A stretch of 34,699 bases of DNA, from the NCBI GenBank assembly GCA_016188175.1, contig JACPII010000107.1, positions 1 through 34,699 on the forward strand, read 5' to 3'. The DNA comes from Candidatus Woesearchaeota archaeon. Its GTDB lineage: Archaea > Nanobdellota > Nanobdellia > Woesearchaeales > JACPBV01. The notes under the pieces are model-generated. The model was given only the letters and a program-made list of their open reading frames with translations. It did no database searches and was not told the origin of the DNA. This document shows positions 22,252-31,024 of the stretch, in pieces (the stretch's first letter is position 1; each line of letters opens with the position of its first letter). Made by a program: the position numbers and the translations under genes.

Positions 22252-23550
22252 ATGCGACTCGCCATTATCGGAACCGGATATGTGGGATTGGTTACAGGCA
22301 CCTGCCTTGCCACCCTGGGAAATCATGTTGCCTGTATCGACATCGACAGGGAAAAGATTGCACGGCTGGAAAAAGGCATCATGCCCATCTATGAGCCAGG
22401 CCTCAAGGAAATGGTCGGGAAGAACGTCCGTGAATCCCGCCTGTCCTTTACGACCTCTCTTGCCGAAGGGATTGCAGAGGCAGATGTCGTGTTCATTGCC
22501 GTCGGAACACCCTCCGGAAAGGACGGTAAAGCTGACTTAACTGCAGTTGAGAAAGTTGCCGAAGCGTTGGGCAGGAGCCTTGACAGCTACAAAGTTATTG
22601 TAACCAAAAGTACCGTCCCTGTGGGCACCACCGAGCGGGTTAAGGGTATCATCGAGAAATGCCAGAAGAAAAAGGCTCATTTTGATGTCGCATCAAATCC
22701 CGAGTTTTTACGGGAAGGGAAAGCGATAAAAGATTTTCTCAATCCCGACCGGGTAGTTGTCGGTGTTTCATCTCCTAAGGCAAAGGAAGTGATGGAGCGT
22801 CTCTACAGGCCGTTGCAGCGCGTAAACAGGCCTATCATTTTCACCGATATCCGAAGCTCCGAGCTTATCAAATATGCATCGAATGCGTTCCTTGCGGCAA
22901 AGATATCGTTCATCAACCAGATCAGCAGGCTTGCAGAAAAGGTCGGCGCCGACATAAAGCAGGTTGCGACGGGGATGGGGCTTGACAACCGCATCGGCCC
23001 AAGGTTTTTGCAGGCAGGCCTGGGATACGGGGGAAGTTGTTTTCCCAAAGACGTCAGGGCATTGGTGCATATGCTGAAAGAGAACAGCTGCAGTTCTTCC
23101 ATTATGGAAGCCGTCGAACAGGTAAACCGCGAGCAGCAGCAGATTCTTGTCCATAAGGCAAAGGCTGCCCTTGGTTCGCTCAAGGGAAAATCAATAGCTA
23201 TCTGGGGCTTGAGCTTCAAGCCCGACACCGACGATATGCGTGAAGCTCCATCTGCTGCCATCATAGGCGCCCTCCTTAAAGAAGGGGCATCAGTTTCGGT
23301 TTTTGACCCCGTTGCCATGGAAGAGGCAAAGAAAATCTTCCCGTCTATCACGTACGGCGATGATCCTTACGCCATCCTCAAAGATGCCCATGCCCTTATC
23401 CTCATCACTGAATGGGACGAATTTAAGGAGCCGGATTTCAAGCGTGTCAGATCCCTCCTCAAGGCGCCTTTCATCATCGATGGCAGGAACATTTATGATC
23501 CTCAGGAAGTATCTTCATTCGGCCTCACCTACATAGGCATGGGGCGTTAA
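22252..23550 (+). CDS. UDP-glucose/GDP-mannose dehydrogenase family protein (UDP-glucose 6-dehydrogenase likely)
   Basis: The enzyme performs two NAD-dependent oxidations that turn a nucleotide sugar's C6 hydroxyl into a carboxylate. The N-terminal Rossmann motif is GTGYVGLVTG at residues 7-16. VTKSTVPVGTT near 125, ASNPEFLREGKAIKDFLNPDRVVVG near 147 and the catalytic Cys segment GLGYGGSCFPKDVRAL near 256-271 follow. The C-terminal NAD/UDP domain has WGLSFKPDTDDMREAPS. Length of 432 aa is normal. UDP-glucose is the likeliest substrate; UDP-N-acetyl sugars cannot be ruled out. It leads a run of sugar genes, with the next gene 1 nt after the stop. Confidence 0.93.
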   Translation: MRLAIIGTGYVGLVTGTCLATLGNHVACIDIDREKIARLEKGIMPIYEPGLKEMVGKNVRESRLSFTTSLAEGIAEADVVFIAVGTPSGKDGKADLTAVEKVAEALGRSLDSYKVIVTKSTVPVGTTERVKGIIEKCQKKKAHFDVASNPEFLREGKAIKDFLNPDRVVVGVSSPKAKEVMERLYRPLQRVNRPIIFTDIRSSELIKYASNAFLAAKISFINQISRLAEKVGADIKQVATGMGLDNRIGPRFLQAGLGYGGSCFPKDVRALVHMLKENSCSSSIMEAVEQVNREQQQILVHKAKAALGSLKGKSIAIWGLSFKPDTDDMREAPSAAIIGALLKEGASVSVFDPVAMEEAKKIFPSITYGDDPYAILKDAHALILITEWDEFKEPDFKRVRSLLKAPFIIDGRNIYDPQEVSSFGLTYIGMGR

Positions 23551-23551
23551 C

Positions 23552-24286
23552 ATGAAGTGCATCGTCCTTGCAGCCGGGTATGCGACGAGGCTCTATCCCT
23601 TGACGAAAGATACCCCCAAGCCCCTGCTGGACGTTGGTGGAAAACCGATTCTTGAGCATATCCTCGATAAGGTAAGGGAAGTAAAACCCGTCGATAAGGT
23701 TTTTATCGTCACCAATGCAAAGTTCTTCGGCCATTTTAACAGGTGGAAAATAGGTTTCAGGTTCCCTGTGCCGATTGCCATCATTAACGACCTTACCGCT
23801 GCCGATGAGGCCCGGAGGGGGAGCTTAGGGGACATCCAATTCGCGATCGACCAGCAGCATATCGATGACGATATTCTCGTGATAGCGGGAGACAACCTCT
23901 TTTCGTTCTCCCTGAAGCTCTTTGTCGAGCAGCACAATATCCATAAGAAGAGCGCCGTTGCATTGTTTGATGTCCGGGACAAGGAGCTTGCCAAGCTCTA
24001 CGGCATCGTCGGCATCGACAGAAAAAACAAGATGGTTGAATTCTGCGAGAAGCCAAAAGACCCGGCATCAACATTGGCTTCAACGGGAATTTATATCTAT
24101 CCAAGGGGGGTTCTTCCCCTTTTGAAAGAGTTTGTGACTAAATTCAAGAATACGGACAAGGCGGGCAATTTCCTGGAATACCTCCATAAAAAAGAAGAGG
24201 TGTACTGCTTTGTCACCGACGAGCCATGGATGGACATCGGAAGCATCGAGCAGCTCGAAAAAGCCAGGAAAACCTTTCATGGGTAG
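23552..24286 (+). CDS. Sugar-1-phosphate nucleotidyltransferase
   Basis: The protein should condense a sugar-1-phosphate with an NTP to make an NDP-sugar. The N-terminal signature LAAGYATRLYPLTKDTPKPLLDVGGKPI (residues 6-33) carries the nucleotide and pyrophosphate contacts. VIAGDNLF near 110 holds the metal-binding Asp, and VEFCEKPKDPAST and GIYIYPRGVL follow. At 244 aa it is the short form, without an added left-handed beta-helix. dTTP, UTP or another base cannot be told apart by eye. It starts 1 nt after the dehydrogenase stop, so the two are co-expressed and may act in sequence. Confidence 0.92.
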   Translation: MKCIVLAAGYATRLYPLTKDTPKPLLDVGGKPILEHILDKVREVKPVDKVFIVTNAKFFGHFNRWKIGFRFPVPIAIINDLTAADEARRGSLGDIQFAIDQQHIDDDILVIAGDNLFSFSLKLFVEQHNIHKKSAVALFDVRDKELAKLYGIVGIDRKNKMVEFCEKPKDPASTLASTGIYIYPRGVLPLLKEFVTKFKNTDKAGNFLEYLHKKEEVYCFVTDEPWMDIGSIEQLEKARKTFHG

Positions 24287-24322
24287 CTCACAAGGGACGA
24301 TCCCGATGGGGGCAGATGAACA

Positions 24323-25444
24323 ATGAAAATAGTGGTTATCGGTCCCATACATCCCTTTCGCGGGGGCATCGCCCATTCAACTACTCTCCTTTGTGAAAAT
24401 CTCTCGAAAAGCCATGATGTTCTTGCAATATCGTACAAAAGGCTTTTTCCCAAGCTTCTCTTTCCGGGAAAGGCGCAAAAATACGATGAGAAAAAGAAGC
24501 TCCCGTTTCCCGTCATTCCCGTCATCGATTCTATCAACCCGGTAACGTGGATCCGGGCAGTGAAAACCATCAGCGCATTTCAGCCGGATTTAGTGATCCT
24601 GGAGTGGTGGGCTGGTTTTTTGGCCCCTTGCTCCTATCAGATCCTTCATTTGCTGAAAAAAACAGGCGCCAAACGCTGTGTCTACTGCCAGAATGTCCTC
24701 CCGTTGGAAAGGAACATGCTCGATCCCATCCTTGCGAAAAAAGTATTTTCCCAGGCAGATTATTGTATTGTTCTCTCCGAAGAAGAATTGAAAAAGCTGA
24801 AGGCGCTTGTCCCCGGGGCAAAAGCTAAGGTGATCATTGAGCCAACCTATGAGGCCCAATTCCAGGATAAGATTCCCAAGGAGCAGGCAAAAAGCCGCCT
24901 GGGCATCAAAGGCAGCGTTGCCATTTTCTTTGGCTTTGTCCGGCCGTACAAGGGCCTCCAGTACCTCCTTGAGGCGATGCCGCTCGTCCTTAAACAGATT
25001 CCCCTCACCCTGCTCGTCGTTGGCGAGTTTTGGGGCAGCAAAAAGCCCTATCTCGGCCTCATAAAAAAGCATGGTCTGGAAAACAACGTCATTATCATTG
25101 ACCGGTACATCCCTGACGGCGATGTCCACTGGTATTTTTCCGCTGCCGATGTTTGTGTGATGCCCTACACCCACTCCACCCAGAGCGGCATTTTGCAGGT
25201 TGCGATGGGTTATGGGGTTCCCGTGATCACTTCTGCCGTTGGCAGCGCAAGGGACCTGATAACTGACGGAAAGACAGGCCTCCTCGTTCCGCCAAAAGAC
25301 CCGAAAGCCTTAAGTAAAGCGATTATTTCTTATTTTCAAAAAAAGCTTGAGCAGCCATTTATCAAATCAATCCGGCAGGAAAAAAAGAAATTTGCCTGGA
25401 GCCGTGCAAAAGAGTCTATACTGTTTCACGGCATGGATAAGTAA
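24323..25444 (+). CDS. GT4-type glycosyltransferase
   Basis: This GT-B enzyme should move a sugar from an NDP-donor to a lipid-linked or glycan acceptor at the inner face of the membrane. The N-terminal IGPIHPFRGGIAHSTTLL loop binds the acceptor side. FFGFVRPYKGLQYLLEAMPLV near 200-225 and TQSGILQVAMGYGVPVITSAVGSARDLITDGKTGLLVPPKDPKAL near 290-335 mark the donor domain. The E-x7-E motif of many GT4 enzymes is replaced by the QSGILQVAMGYG variant, which I believe occurs in a GT4 subgroup. The enzyme has 373 aa and sits 36 nt after the nucleotidyltransferase. Confidence 0.9.
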   Translation: MKIVVIGPIHPFRGGIAHSTTLLCENLSKSHDVLAISYKRLFPKLLFPGKAQKYDEKKKLPFPVIPVIDSINPVTWIRAVKTISAFQPDLVILEWWAGFLAPCSYQILHLLKKTGAKRCVYCQNVLPLERNMLDPILAKKVFSQADYCIVLSEEELKKLKALVPGAKAKVIIEPTYEAQFQDKIPKEQAKSRLGIKGSVAIFFGFVRPYKGLQYLLEAMPLVLKQIPLTLLVVGEFWGSKKPYLGLIKKHGLENNVIIIDRYIPDGDVHWYFSAADVCVMPYTHSTQSGILQVAMGYGVPVITSAVGSARDLITDGKTGLLVPPKDPKALSKAIISYFQKKLEQPFIKSIRQEKKKFAWSRAKESILFHGMDK

Positions 25445-25463
25445 TGATCAACCCCATTACCTG

Positions 25464-25471
25464 AGTATAAT
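25464..25471 (+). promoter_or_regulatory. TATA-like box before epimerase gene
   Basis: GAGTATAATC lies about 27 nt upstream of ATG 25494. It could add a promoter inside the sugar run. Confidence 0.35.
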
Positions 25472-25493
25472 CAACGAGGTATAATAAAGAACC

Positions 25494-26375
25494 ATGAAAC
25501 AAACCATTCTTTTGGGCGGCAGCGGCTTTATGGGGCCTCACATTTTGAGCCTAGACCCCTCTATCCTTTCCATCGGAAGATCACCCCCCCCGTCATGGGT
25601 AACCAACAGGCATATCGCTGGTGATCCCATCGCAAACCCTGAGATTCTGGACACCCTTGAGTTTGACCGGGTCATTTTTCTTATCGGGAATTCCAACCAC
25701 CATGCGATAAACTCCGGCAAGATCGATGCATTTTCCTATAATGTGTATCCCCTGAAGAAGTTTCTCTCCTGCATCGCCAGCCGAGGCATCAAGCAGTTCC
25801 TTGCATTCTCCACCATCCTGATGTATGACCCGAAGAAGATGGAATTGCCTGTATCGGAAGGCCAGCCCATCAGCCCCTATGCCAATGAGTATGTCTTCAG
25901 CAAATACGTCGCCGAGCAGATGTGCGAATATTACCGGAAGTTCATGCCCATCATCAATATCCGAATGTCCAATGTGTATGGCCCCATCATGCTTGACAGG
26001 CCTGATTTGGTCCCTACGATGGTTAAATCCCTCCTTTCCAAAGGCACCTGCGAGATTCTCAGCGACAAGCCGGTGAGGGACTTCATCTATGTCAAGGATG
26101 CCGCGTCAGCATTCCTCAAGCTTTTGAAGGCAGATTTCTCCGGCACGGTAAACATGGGCACCGGAGAGATGCATTCCGTCAGGGATGTTTGCCATATTCT
26201 GGAGACGATATCAGGAAAACGCATCAAGGTTCTCAGCAAGCCCGTCGAGGGCCATCAGAAGTTCTGCTGCGATATGGCGAAGCTGAAAAGCATCATCAGC
26301 TGGAAGCCAGGATATACCATCGAACAGGGCCTCAAAGAAACCTACGAAACGATGAAAGCGTGGATGGGGAAATGA
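25494..26375 (+). CDS. NAD-dependent sugar epimerase/dehydratase (extended SDR)
   Basis: The protein belongs to the extended short-chain dehydrogenase family that acts on NDP-sugars. The glycine-rich motif GGSGFMG is at residues 8-14, a catalytic Ser/Thr region lies in FSTILMYD near 103, and the YxxxK motif is YVFSK near 139. NVYGP and PVRDFIYVKDAASAFLKLL, with NMGTGEMHSVRDV, are typical of the substrate side. At 293 aa it is slightly short. The exact reaction (4-epimerisation, 4,6-dehydration or 4-reduction) cannot be read out. It follows the glycosyltransferase by 49 nt. Confidence 0.9.
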   Translation: MKQTILLGGSGFMGPHILSLDPSILSIGRSPPPSWVTNRHIAGDPIANPEILDTLEFDRVIFLIGNSNHHAINSGKIDAFSYNVYPLKKFLSCIASRGIKQFLAFSTILMYDPKKMELPVSEGQPISPYANEYVFSKYVAEQMCEYYRKFMPIINIRMSNVYGPIMLDRPDLVPTMVKSLLSKGTCEILSDKPVRDFIYVKDAASAFLKLLKADFSGTVNMGTGEMHSVRDVCHILETISGKRIKVLSKPVEGHQKFCCDMAKLKSIISWKPGYTIEQGLKETYETMKAWMGK

Positions 26376-26407
26376 TTTTTCTCGTGTGTCATTAAGTGGT
26401 TTTCTTC

Positions 26408-26552
26408 ACTTCAAGGTCGCGGGGATTAAAGCTCCGCTCTTGAGAGCGACTTTGAAGTACTAAAAATGCGAACGTTAAAGCTTTGAAGTTGCGAAACAAC
26501 GAAAAGTACCAGAAACGCAAAGCGTTTCTCAGTACCCGCCCTTTAGGGCGGG
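26408..26552. repeat. Hairpin modules between sugar operons
   Basis: Three stems follow the epimerase gene: a 13-bp stem ACTTCAAGGTCGC/GCGACTTTGAAGT (26408-26420, 26446-26458, one G·U); an AGAAA-family hairpin GTAC-C-AGAAACGC-AAA-GCGTTTCT-CA-GTAC (26506-26535); and CCCGCCC-TTTA-GGGCGGG (26535-26541, 26546-26552). They may end one transcript or shape the leader of the next. Confidence 0.85.
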
Positions 26553-26582
26553 GATAGTTCATTTTTTTTACATTCCCTAAAC

Positions 26583-26590
26583 ATTTATAA
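26583..26590 (+). promoter_or_regulatory. TATA box for DegT pair
   Basis: CATTTATAAGC lies about 47 nt upstream of ATG 26634, and AAGGAAGGT lies 4-12 nt before that ATG, so this transcript has a leader with a Shine-Dalgarno site. Confidence 0.55.
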
Positions 26591-26633
26591 GCCCCCAACT
26601 ATTCTTAGAACCAACCTTACAAGGAAGGTATTT

Positions 26634-27728
26634 ATGGACAAGAAAATCATCCCCCAATGCGAACCCTGGTATGACGATACCGAATGGAGCTACCTAAAAA
26701 GGGTCATGGATTCCGGCTACATTACGGAAAGCGCCCTCACGAGGGAGTTCGAAGAGCGGGTTGCAAAGTTTACTGGCGCAAAACACGCTGTAGCGATGGC
26801 AAACGGCTCCGTTGCATTGTCCGCTGCTCTTCTCGCAGTAGGTGTAAAACCGGGAGACGAAGTCATTGTTCCCGATATGACCTTTATCGCGACCGCTACC
26901 AGCGCATTGATGATAGGTGCTGTCCCCCTATTCTGCGACATTGACCCAAAAACATTCTGCCTCGATACAGAGAAAGCTGAATCTCTGGTAACCAAAAAGA
27001 CAAAATGCATCATCCCCGTCCATCTCTTTGGGATTGCTGCAGATATGGATGCAATCAACTCACTTGCAAGGAAGCATAGCCTTTCCGTTGTTGAAGACGC
27101 AGCCCAGGGGATGGGCGTTCATTTCCAGGGAAAGCACGTCGGCACCCTTGGAGATATTGGGATGATTTCGTTCCACGCCAACAAGACGGTATCGACCGGA
27201 GAAGGCGGGATGGTCCTCACCGATGATCCCGCGTTGGCAGCCCGCTGCAGAAGGATAAAAAATCAGGGGAGGGAAAAAAAAGGCATCTTCATCCACGAGA
27301 GCATCGGCTTTAATTTCTCCTATACTGAGCTGCAGGCAGCCCTTGGCCTTGGCCAGATGGACAAGTTCAAAGAGATCATCGAAAGAAAAGAAAGCATCTT
27401 CAACATCTACCGCAATAATCTTAAAGGTATCGAGCAAATAACATTCCCCGAAATCCCTTCTCATACCCAGCCCGTGTATTGGTTCACCAACATCCTCGTT
27501 CCTGACCCAGAAAAGCTTTCCACCTTCTTGCAGGGGAAAGGCATCCAGACCAGAAGGTTTTTTTACCCCCTCCATCTTCAGCCTTGCTTTAAGGAGAGGA
27601 ACGCCCCAGCCTGCAAGGAAAGCAAATCAGCATATGATCATGGGCTGAGCCTCCCATCCTCGGCAACATTAAGCGAAAAAGACCAGATGTTTATCATCCA
27701 GTCCATCAAGGATTTTTTCAAAAATTAA
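26634..27728 (+). CDS. DegT/DnrJ/EryC1-family sugar aminotransferase
   Basis: This family uses PLP to put an amino group on a keto-sugar nucleotide. The Schiff-base Lys is in SFHANKTVSTGEGGMVLTDD, near residues 182-201. GYITESALTREFEERVAKFTGAKHAVAMANGSVALSAAL near the N-terminus and VVEDAAQGMGVHFQGKHVGTLGDIG, with the Asp that contacts PLP, are conserved. Its length of 364 aa is normal. With a dehydrogenase and an epimerase upstream, it likely makes an amino sugar. It is followed 23 nt later by a second DegT-family gene. Confidence 0.93.
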   Translation: MDKKIIPQCEPWYDDTEWSYLKRVMDSGYITESALTREFEERVAKFTGAKHAVAMANGSVALSAALLAVGVKPGDEVIVPDMTFIATATSALMIGAVPLFCDIDPKTFCLDTEKAESLVTKKTKCIIPVHLFGIAADMDAINSLARKHSLSVVEDAAQGMGVHFQGKHVGTLGDIGMISFHANKTVSTGEGGMVLTDDPALAARCRRIKNQGREKKGIFIHESIGFNFSYTELQAALGLGQMDKFKEIIERKESIFNIYRNNLKGIEQITFPEIPSHTQPVYWFTNILVPDPEKLSTFLQGKGIQTRRFFYPLHLQPCFKERNAPACKESKSAYDHGLSLPSSATLSEKDQMFIIQSIKDFFKN

Positions 27729-27751
27729 TCTCCAAAAAACAGGCTCAAAAA

Positions 27752-28960
27752 ATGCCCTTTAAACCAAAAAAGCAGATTGGCGTCGGTGACTTGATCCTTA
27801 GCCCGAGAGCAAAGCAGTATGTCAACCAGGCGTTAGATAACAACAGGCTCTCCTACGGCCCCTTCCATGTGAAATTTGAGAATATGTTTGCCAAAGAGCA
27901 TGATTGCAGATATGCCTGTTTCTGCAATTCCGGTGCAAGCGCCCTCCAGATAGCTTTAGCAGCCCTAAAGATAAAATACGGCTGGAACGACGGTGATGAA
28001 GTCATTGTCCCGGCTGTCACGTTCGTCGCGACCGTCAACGTGATATTCCAGAACAACCTTATGCCCGTCCTCGTTGACGTTGACGAAAAGACATTCAACA
28101 TCGACCCGGGCAGGATCGAAGAAAAAATAACCCCGAAGACAAGATGCATCCTTCCCGTCCACCTGCTTGGCCTCCCTGCTGATATGGAGCCCATCCAAAA
28201 GATAGCAAAAAAGCACAACCTGAGGATTGTGGAAGATTCGGCAGAATGCATGTTTGCAGCAGTGAACGGAAAAAAAGTCGGCTCGCTTGGCGACATCGGC
28301 TGTTTCTCCACTTATATGGCTCATTTTATCATCACCGGGGTAGGCGGCTTGGTGACGACGAATGACCCCGAGCTTGCCATCCTCATGAAATCCCTCATCA
28401 ACCATGGAAGGGATTCCATCTACCTCAACATCGACGACGACAAGAAAGAGAACGAAAAAGAGCTGTTCGAGGTCGTTGCCAGAAGATTCCGCTTTACCAA
28501 CATCGGATTTTCCTACCGCGCGACAGAGATGGAAGCTGCTATCGGCGTTTCCCAGATGGAGCAGAAAGACTTTATCATCAGCAAGAGGAAAGAAAATGCC
28601 GATTTCTTTACCAGGGCTCTTGCTCCCCTGCAGGAATTCATCCGGCTTCCCGCGATTCCGAAAGGAAGGACCCATACCTTCATGATCTACGGCTTGACCG
28701 TCCTCAAGGAAGAGAAAAGAAATCTGGTGAATTTCCTCGAGAAGAACCTCATCGAAACAAGAGACTTATTGCCGTTAACCAACCAGCCCTACCTGAAGAA
28801 CCTCCTGGGAGAAGATATAGAGGAGCTCTTTCCCGTCGCAAAGAAAATTAATCATCGCTCTTTTTACATCGGCTGCCATCCCTACATGACAGAAGAAGAG
28901 CTGAATTTTGTTGTTGATAAGTTTTTTGAATATTTTAAGGTGAAGAGGCCTGGCGATTGA
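27752..28960 (+). CDS. DegT-family protein with His in place of the PLP Lys (ColD/RfbH-like dehydratase candidate)
   Basis: The fold and most motifs are DegT: CNSGASALQIALAALKI, DEVIVPAVTFVATVN, IVEDSAECMFAAVNGKKVGSLGDIG. At the place of the Schiff-base Lys it reads FSTYMAHFIITGVGGLVTT, with His where aminotransferases have Lys. Members that use His at this point, such as ColD and RfbH (E1), are 3-dehydratases that make 3-deoxy sugars. The AHxI pattern resembles theirs, although the flanking residues differ. At 402 aa it is close to ColD. It is downstream of a normal DegT gene, 23 nt away. A 3-deoxygenation role is inferred; loss of activity or a regulatory role is the alternative. Confidence 0.85.
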   Translation: MPFKPKKQIGVGDLILSPRAKQYVNQALDNNRLSYGPFHVKFENMFAKEHDCRYACFCNSGASALQIALAALKIKYGWNDGDEVIVPAVTFVATVNVIFQNNLMPVLVDVDEKTFNIDPGRIEEKITPKTRCILPVHLLGLPADMEPIQKIAKKHNLRIVEDSAECMFAAVNGKKVGSLGDIGCFSTYMAHFIITGVGGLVTTNDPELAILMKSLINHGRDSIYLNIDDDKKENEKELFEVVARRFRFTNIGFSYRATEMEAAIGVSQMEQKDFIISKRKENADFFTRALAPLQEFIRLPAIPKGRTHTFMIYGLTVLKEEKRNLVNFLEKNLIETRDLLPLTNQPYLKNLLGEDIEELFPVAKKINHRSFYIGCHPYMTEEELNFVVDKFFEYFKVKRPGD

Positions 28961-29155
28961 TTGATGTGAATTTAATGGAAGTAACTTATTTTCCGGTGAT
29001 AATGGGGTCGTAAAGCCATCTCGCCAAATCAATGGGGACATTATTACATTCCATTTAACTCGTTTTCCGATAACTGGGGGCACAGGGGAATAATCGGAGG
29101 CAAGAGAATTGTGTTTATAATTCAAACTAACACAGATGAAACAATCAGGTAGTCT

Positions 29156-29992
29156 TTAATTTTGGGATTGATTTAGGCTCCGGTGAAAAAGTCCAGCTAA
29201 AATAGCCTTCAGGTTGTGAAGGACTGCCCGCGCCGTGACTTCTGCGTGTTGGGCGCGGAAGTTGACGCTTCGGACGTAATCTCCGAAGCGCCTTTTGAGG
29301 CTCGAGTTGTTGTATTCTGAGCAGTTTCGTTCCCAGTATTGTCCATAATCAAAGCAGTCTCGCATTTGTTTGCGATAGTTTCCCCGACGGCAATTCTTTT
29401 TTGCAGGAATAATGCTGTATACTCCTTTGTCCCTGAAGTGTGCATGAATGTAATTTGCATCATAGCCCTTATCAAGGCAGTTTGTTTCTGCAAGAACCAA
29501 ACTGTTTTTTGTCAGATATTTGACATCTTTTGTGTCACCGCGCCACCTTGCGCGGAGGCGGAACGCAAGTATCCTGCGTTTTGATGTGTACATGCTGAAC
29601 TTCAGAGGCCGCGCGATTGGTTTTTCGCGGTCAATTCTCCTAATAAAATGTTGGCTTGCGTTCGTCCTGCTTAACCCCGTTGAGTCTATAGCCCCAAACT
29701 CGGCAGGTTCAAGACCTGCTGATAATGCAACAAGGGTGTTCTTCAACCACATGGGCAATCTTTTTACAAACTTGATGAGTGTTGAACGGTCTGGAACTTC
29801 GTTAAGATAATAAGCAGCAAAATCGTCGATAAAATCCTGCCAAGAACATTTAAGTTTCTCTTTCAAAAGCCAAGCCTTGCAATGCTGCCAGCTTGTGTAC
29901 GTCTTTGGTCCAAACCTGTGCAAGTATACAGGAACTCTTGCCTGCCTTATCAAACCATCAATTTTTTGTAGTAAGCTCTTTTTCTTCTTCAT
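29156..29992 (-). CDS. DDE transposase of the insertion sequence
   Basis: The 278-aa protein carries the DDE-type signals: GAIDSTGLSR near residue 100 (first Asp), NCLDKGYDANYIHAHFRDKGVYSIIPAKKN near 170 (second Asp) and YWERNCSEYNNSSLKRRFGDYVRS near 222-245 (Glu region with the KRRFG stretch). The N-terminal third is basic and helical. The reading frame crosses the element's end: the inverted repeat is translated (LFHRS) and the last residues plus the stop codon at 29156-29158 come from the target duplication and flanking DNA. The element therefore has no stop of its own in this frame. Confidence 0.9.
   Translation of the reverse strand: MKKKKSLLQKIDGLIRQARVPVYLHRFGPKTYTSWQHCKAWLLKEKLKCSWQDFIDDFAAYYLNEVPDRSTLIKFVKRLPMWLKNTLVALSAGLEPAEFGAIDSTGLSRTNASQHFIRRIDREKPIARPLKFSMYTSKRRILAFRLRARWRGDTKDVKYLTKNSLVLAETNCLDKGYDANYIHAHFRDKGVYSIIPAKKNCRRGNYRKQMRDCFDYGQYWERNCSEYNNSSLKRRFGDYVRSVNFRAQHAEVTARAVLHNLKAILAGLFHRSLNQSQN
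29166..29175. other. Target-site duplication, left copy
   Basis: GATTGATTTA lies directly outside the left end of the insertion sequence and is repeated exactly at 30076-30085 on the right. The 195-nt stretch 28961-29155 before it shows no gene. Confidence 0.9.
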
Positions 29993-30075
29993 GGCGGGGC
30001 TGTACTCCCCACCCCCGTTCTGCCGCTAACGCGGCGAACGGGTTATTTAATTCTTACGAGATTTTCACCGGAGCC
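29176..30075. mobile_element. Insertion sequence, 900 bp, with inverted ends and 10-bp target duplication
   Basis: The ends GGCTCCGGTGAAAA (29176-29189) and TTTTCACCGGAGCC (30062-30075) are perfect 14-nt inverted repeats. Direct copies of GATTGATTTA flank them. One transposase gene fills the element on the minus strand. The identical target duplication points to a recent, intact insertion. The family is DDE, IS4/IS5-like; the 10-bp duplication would suit IS4-type elements, but I do not name a family. Confidence 0.93.
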
Positions 30076-30085
30076 GATTGATTTA
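30076..30085. other. Target-site duplication, right copy
   Basis: GATTGATTTA directly follows the right inverted repeat. From 30086 to 30364 I see no convincing gene; the 97-aa ORF at 30122 is not supported. Confidence 0.9.
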
Positions 30086-30364
30086 GGTAACTTTAAATTA
30101 CAATACAGCTTTTTCCTGCACATGAGAAAAGAAATAATCGTTAAATTATGGATTGTTTTATTGCATAAGACTTTAAATTTTTTTGATGGGTTCGGTGAAC
30201 AAATTTGGAACAATTATCATCCGAATATCAAAGTCCGCTGCTGTAGCCCTATCCGACGGCAAAGGCTCCCCCCGGGTACCCATCAAATTAAAACTGGGAG
30301 TTGGGACCAGTCGTTTAGGCTATTGAATCGGCAAAAAATGGTTTCTTTTTCCGTCCAAAAATTG

Positions 30365-31024
30365 CTAATGGGTATGTATCCTTCCTTTAGCCTGCTTTTC
30401 AACAATCGAAAATAATGCATCCAGCACCTTTTGCGGAATATCAAGATTCATCTCCGCTTTTAGGGATTCTAAGAAATAACCTAAATCAAAAGCAGCCCTA
30501 TCCTTCCCAAGTTCCACCTGTTTTTTTGCTTCATCGATGAGGATATCCCAGTTAATTGTTGTTGAATCGATAATTCTTCGAGCGTCATCTTTATCTTTAA
30601 TCCGGTCAGTAGCGCATTTCATAAGTATAATGTCGTGCGGATTGGCTATTTTTAGGATTAAATTTTCTTCAAATTGATGAATGTGCTCTGCTCGTTGCCT
30701 CATTCTCTCAGAAAAGATAAAATCTATTACTTCTACGACAAATAAATCAAAGCGTTCATCATTAAGTTTAAGCATCTCTGGAGTATTTCTTTTCACCCCA
30801 TACACTTTTAAGGCATCCATTTCTAAATAGCCTAGAGATTTTACTGCTTCTTTGAAAACAACGCGGTCTTTCTCGTTCTCAAAGACAAGATCAATGTCTA
30901 AAGTCGCGTCTTTAAAACCCAGGAACATCATGGCAGTTCCGCCTATAGCGTAAACAGTTATCTTTCTGGTAAGCCTTCTGGCAACGTTTAATAATAATTT
31001 TTGTTGTTGATCTATGGTAATCAT
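30365..31024 (-). CDS. Nucleotidyltransferase, AbiEii-like, probable partner of HTH protein
   Basis: The 219-aa protein has the nucleotidyltransferase core VYAIGGTAMMFLGFKDATLDIDLVFE near residues 25-50, with the GG motif and the D-I-D metal pair, then IANPHDIILMKCATDRIKDKDDARRII near 125-150. This matches small nucleotidyltransferases found with HTH partners in AbiE-type and related toxin-antitoxin or phage-defence pairs. Its ATG overlaps the stop codon of the upstream HTH gene by 4 nt (ATGA). In AbiE modules the nucleotidyltransferase is the toxin and the HTH protein the antitoxin; this is inferred here. Confidence 0.8.
   Translation of the reverse strand: MITIDQQQKLLLNVARRLTRKITVYAIGGTAMMFLGFKDATLDIDLVFENEKDRVVFKEAVKSLGYLEMDALKVYGVKRNTPEMLKLNDERFDLFVVEVIDFIFSERMRQRAEHIHQFEENLILKIANPHDIILMKCATDRIKDKDDARRIIDSTTINWDILIDEAKKQVELGKDRAAFDLGYFLESLKAEMNLDIPQKVLDALFSIVEKQAKGRIHTH

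Noticed and set aside
27965-28675. 236-aa minus-strand ORF
   Set aside because: It lies wholly opposite the DegT-family gene, which has clear family motifs.
30122-30415. 97-aa ORF right of the IS
   Set aside because: Its composition is not protein-like in the second half, its 3' end overlaps the nucleotidyltransferase gene, and no family or ribosome site is seen.
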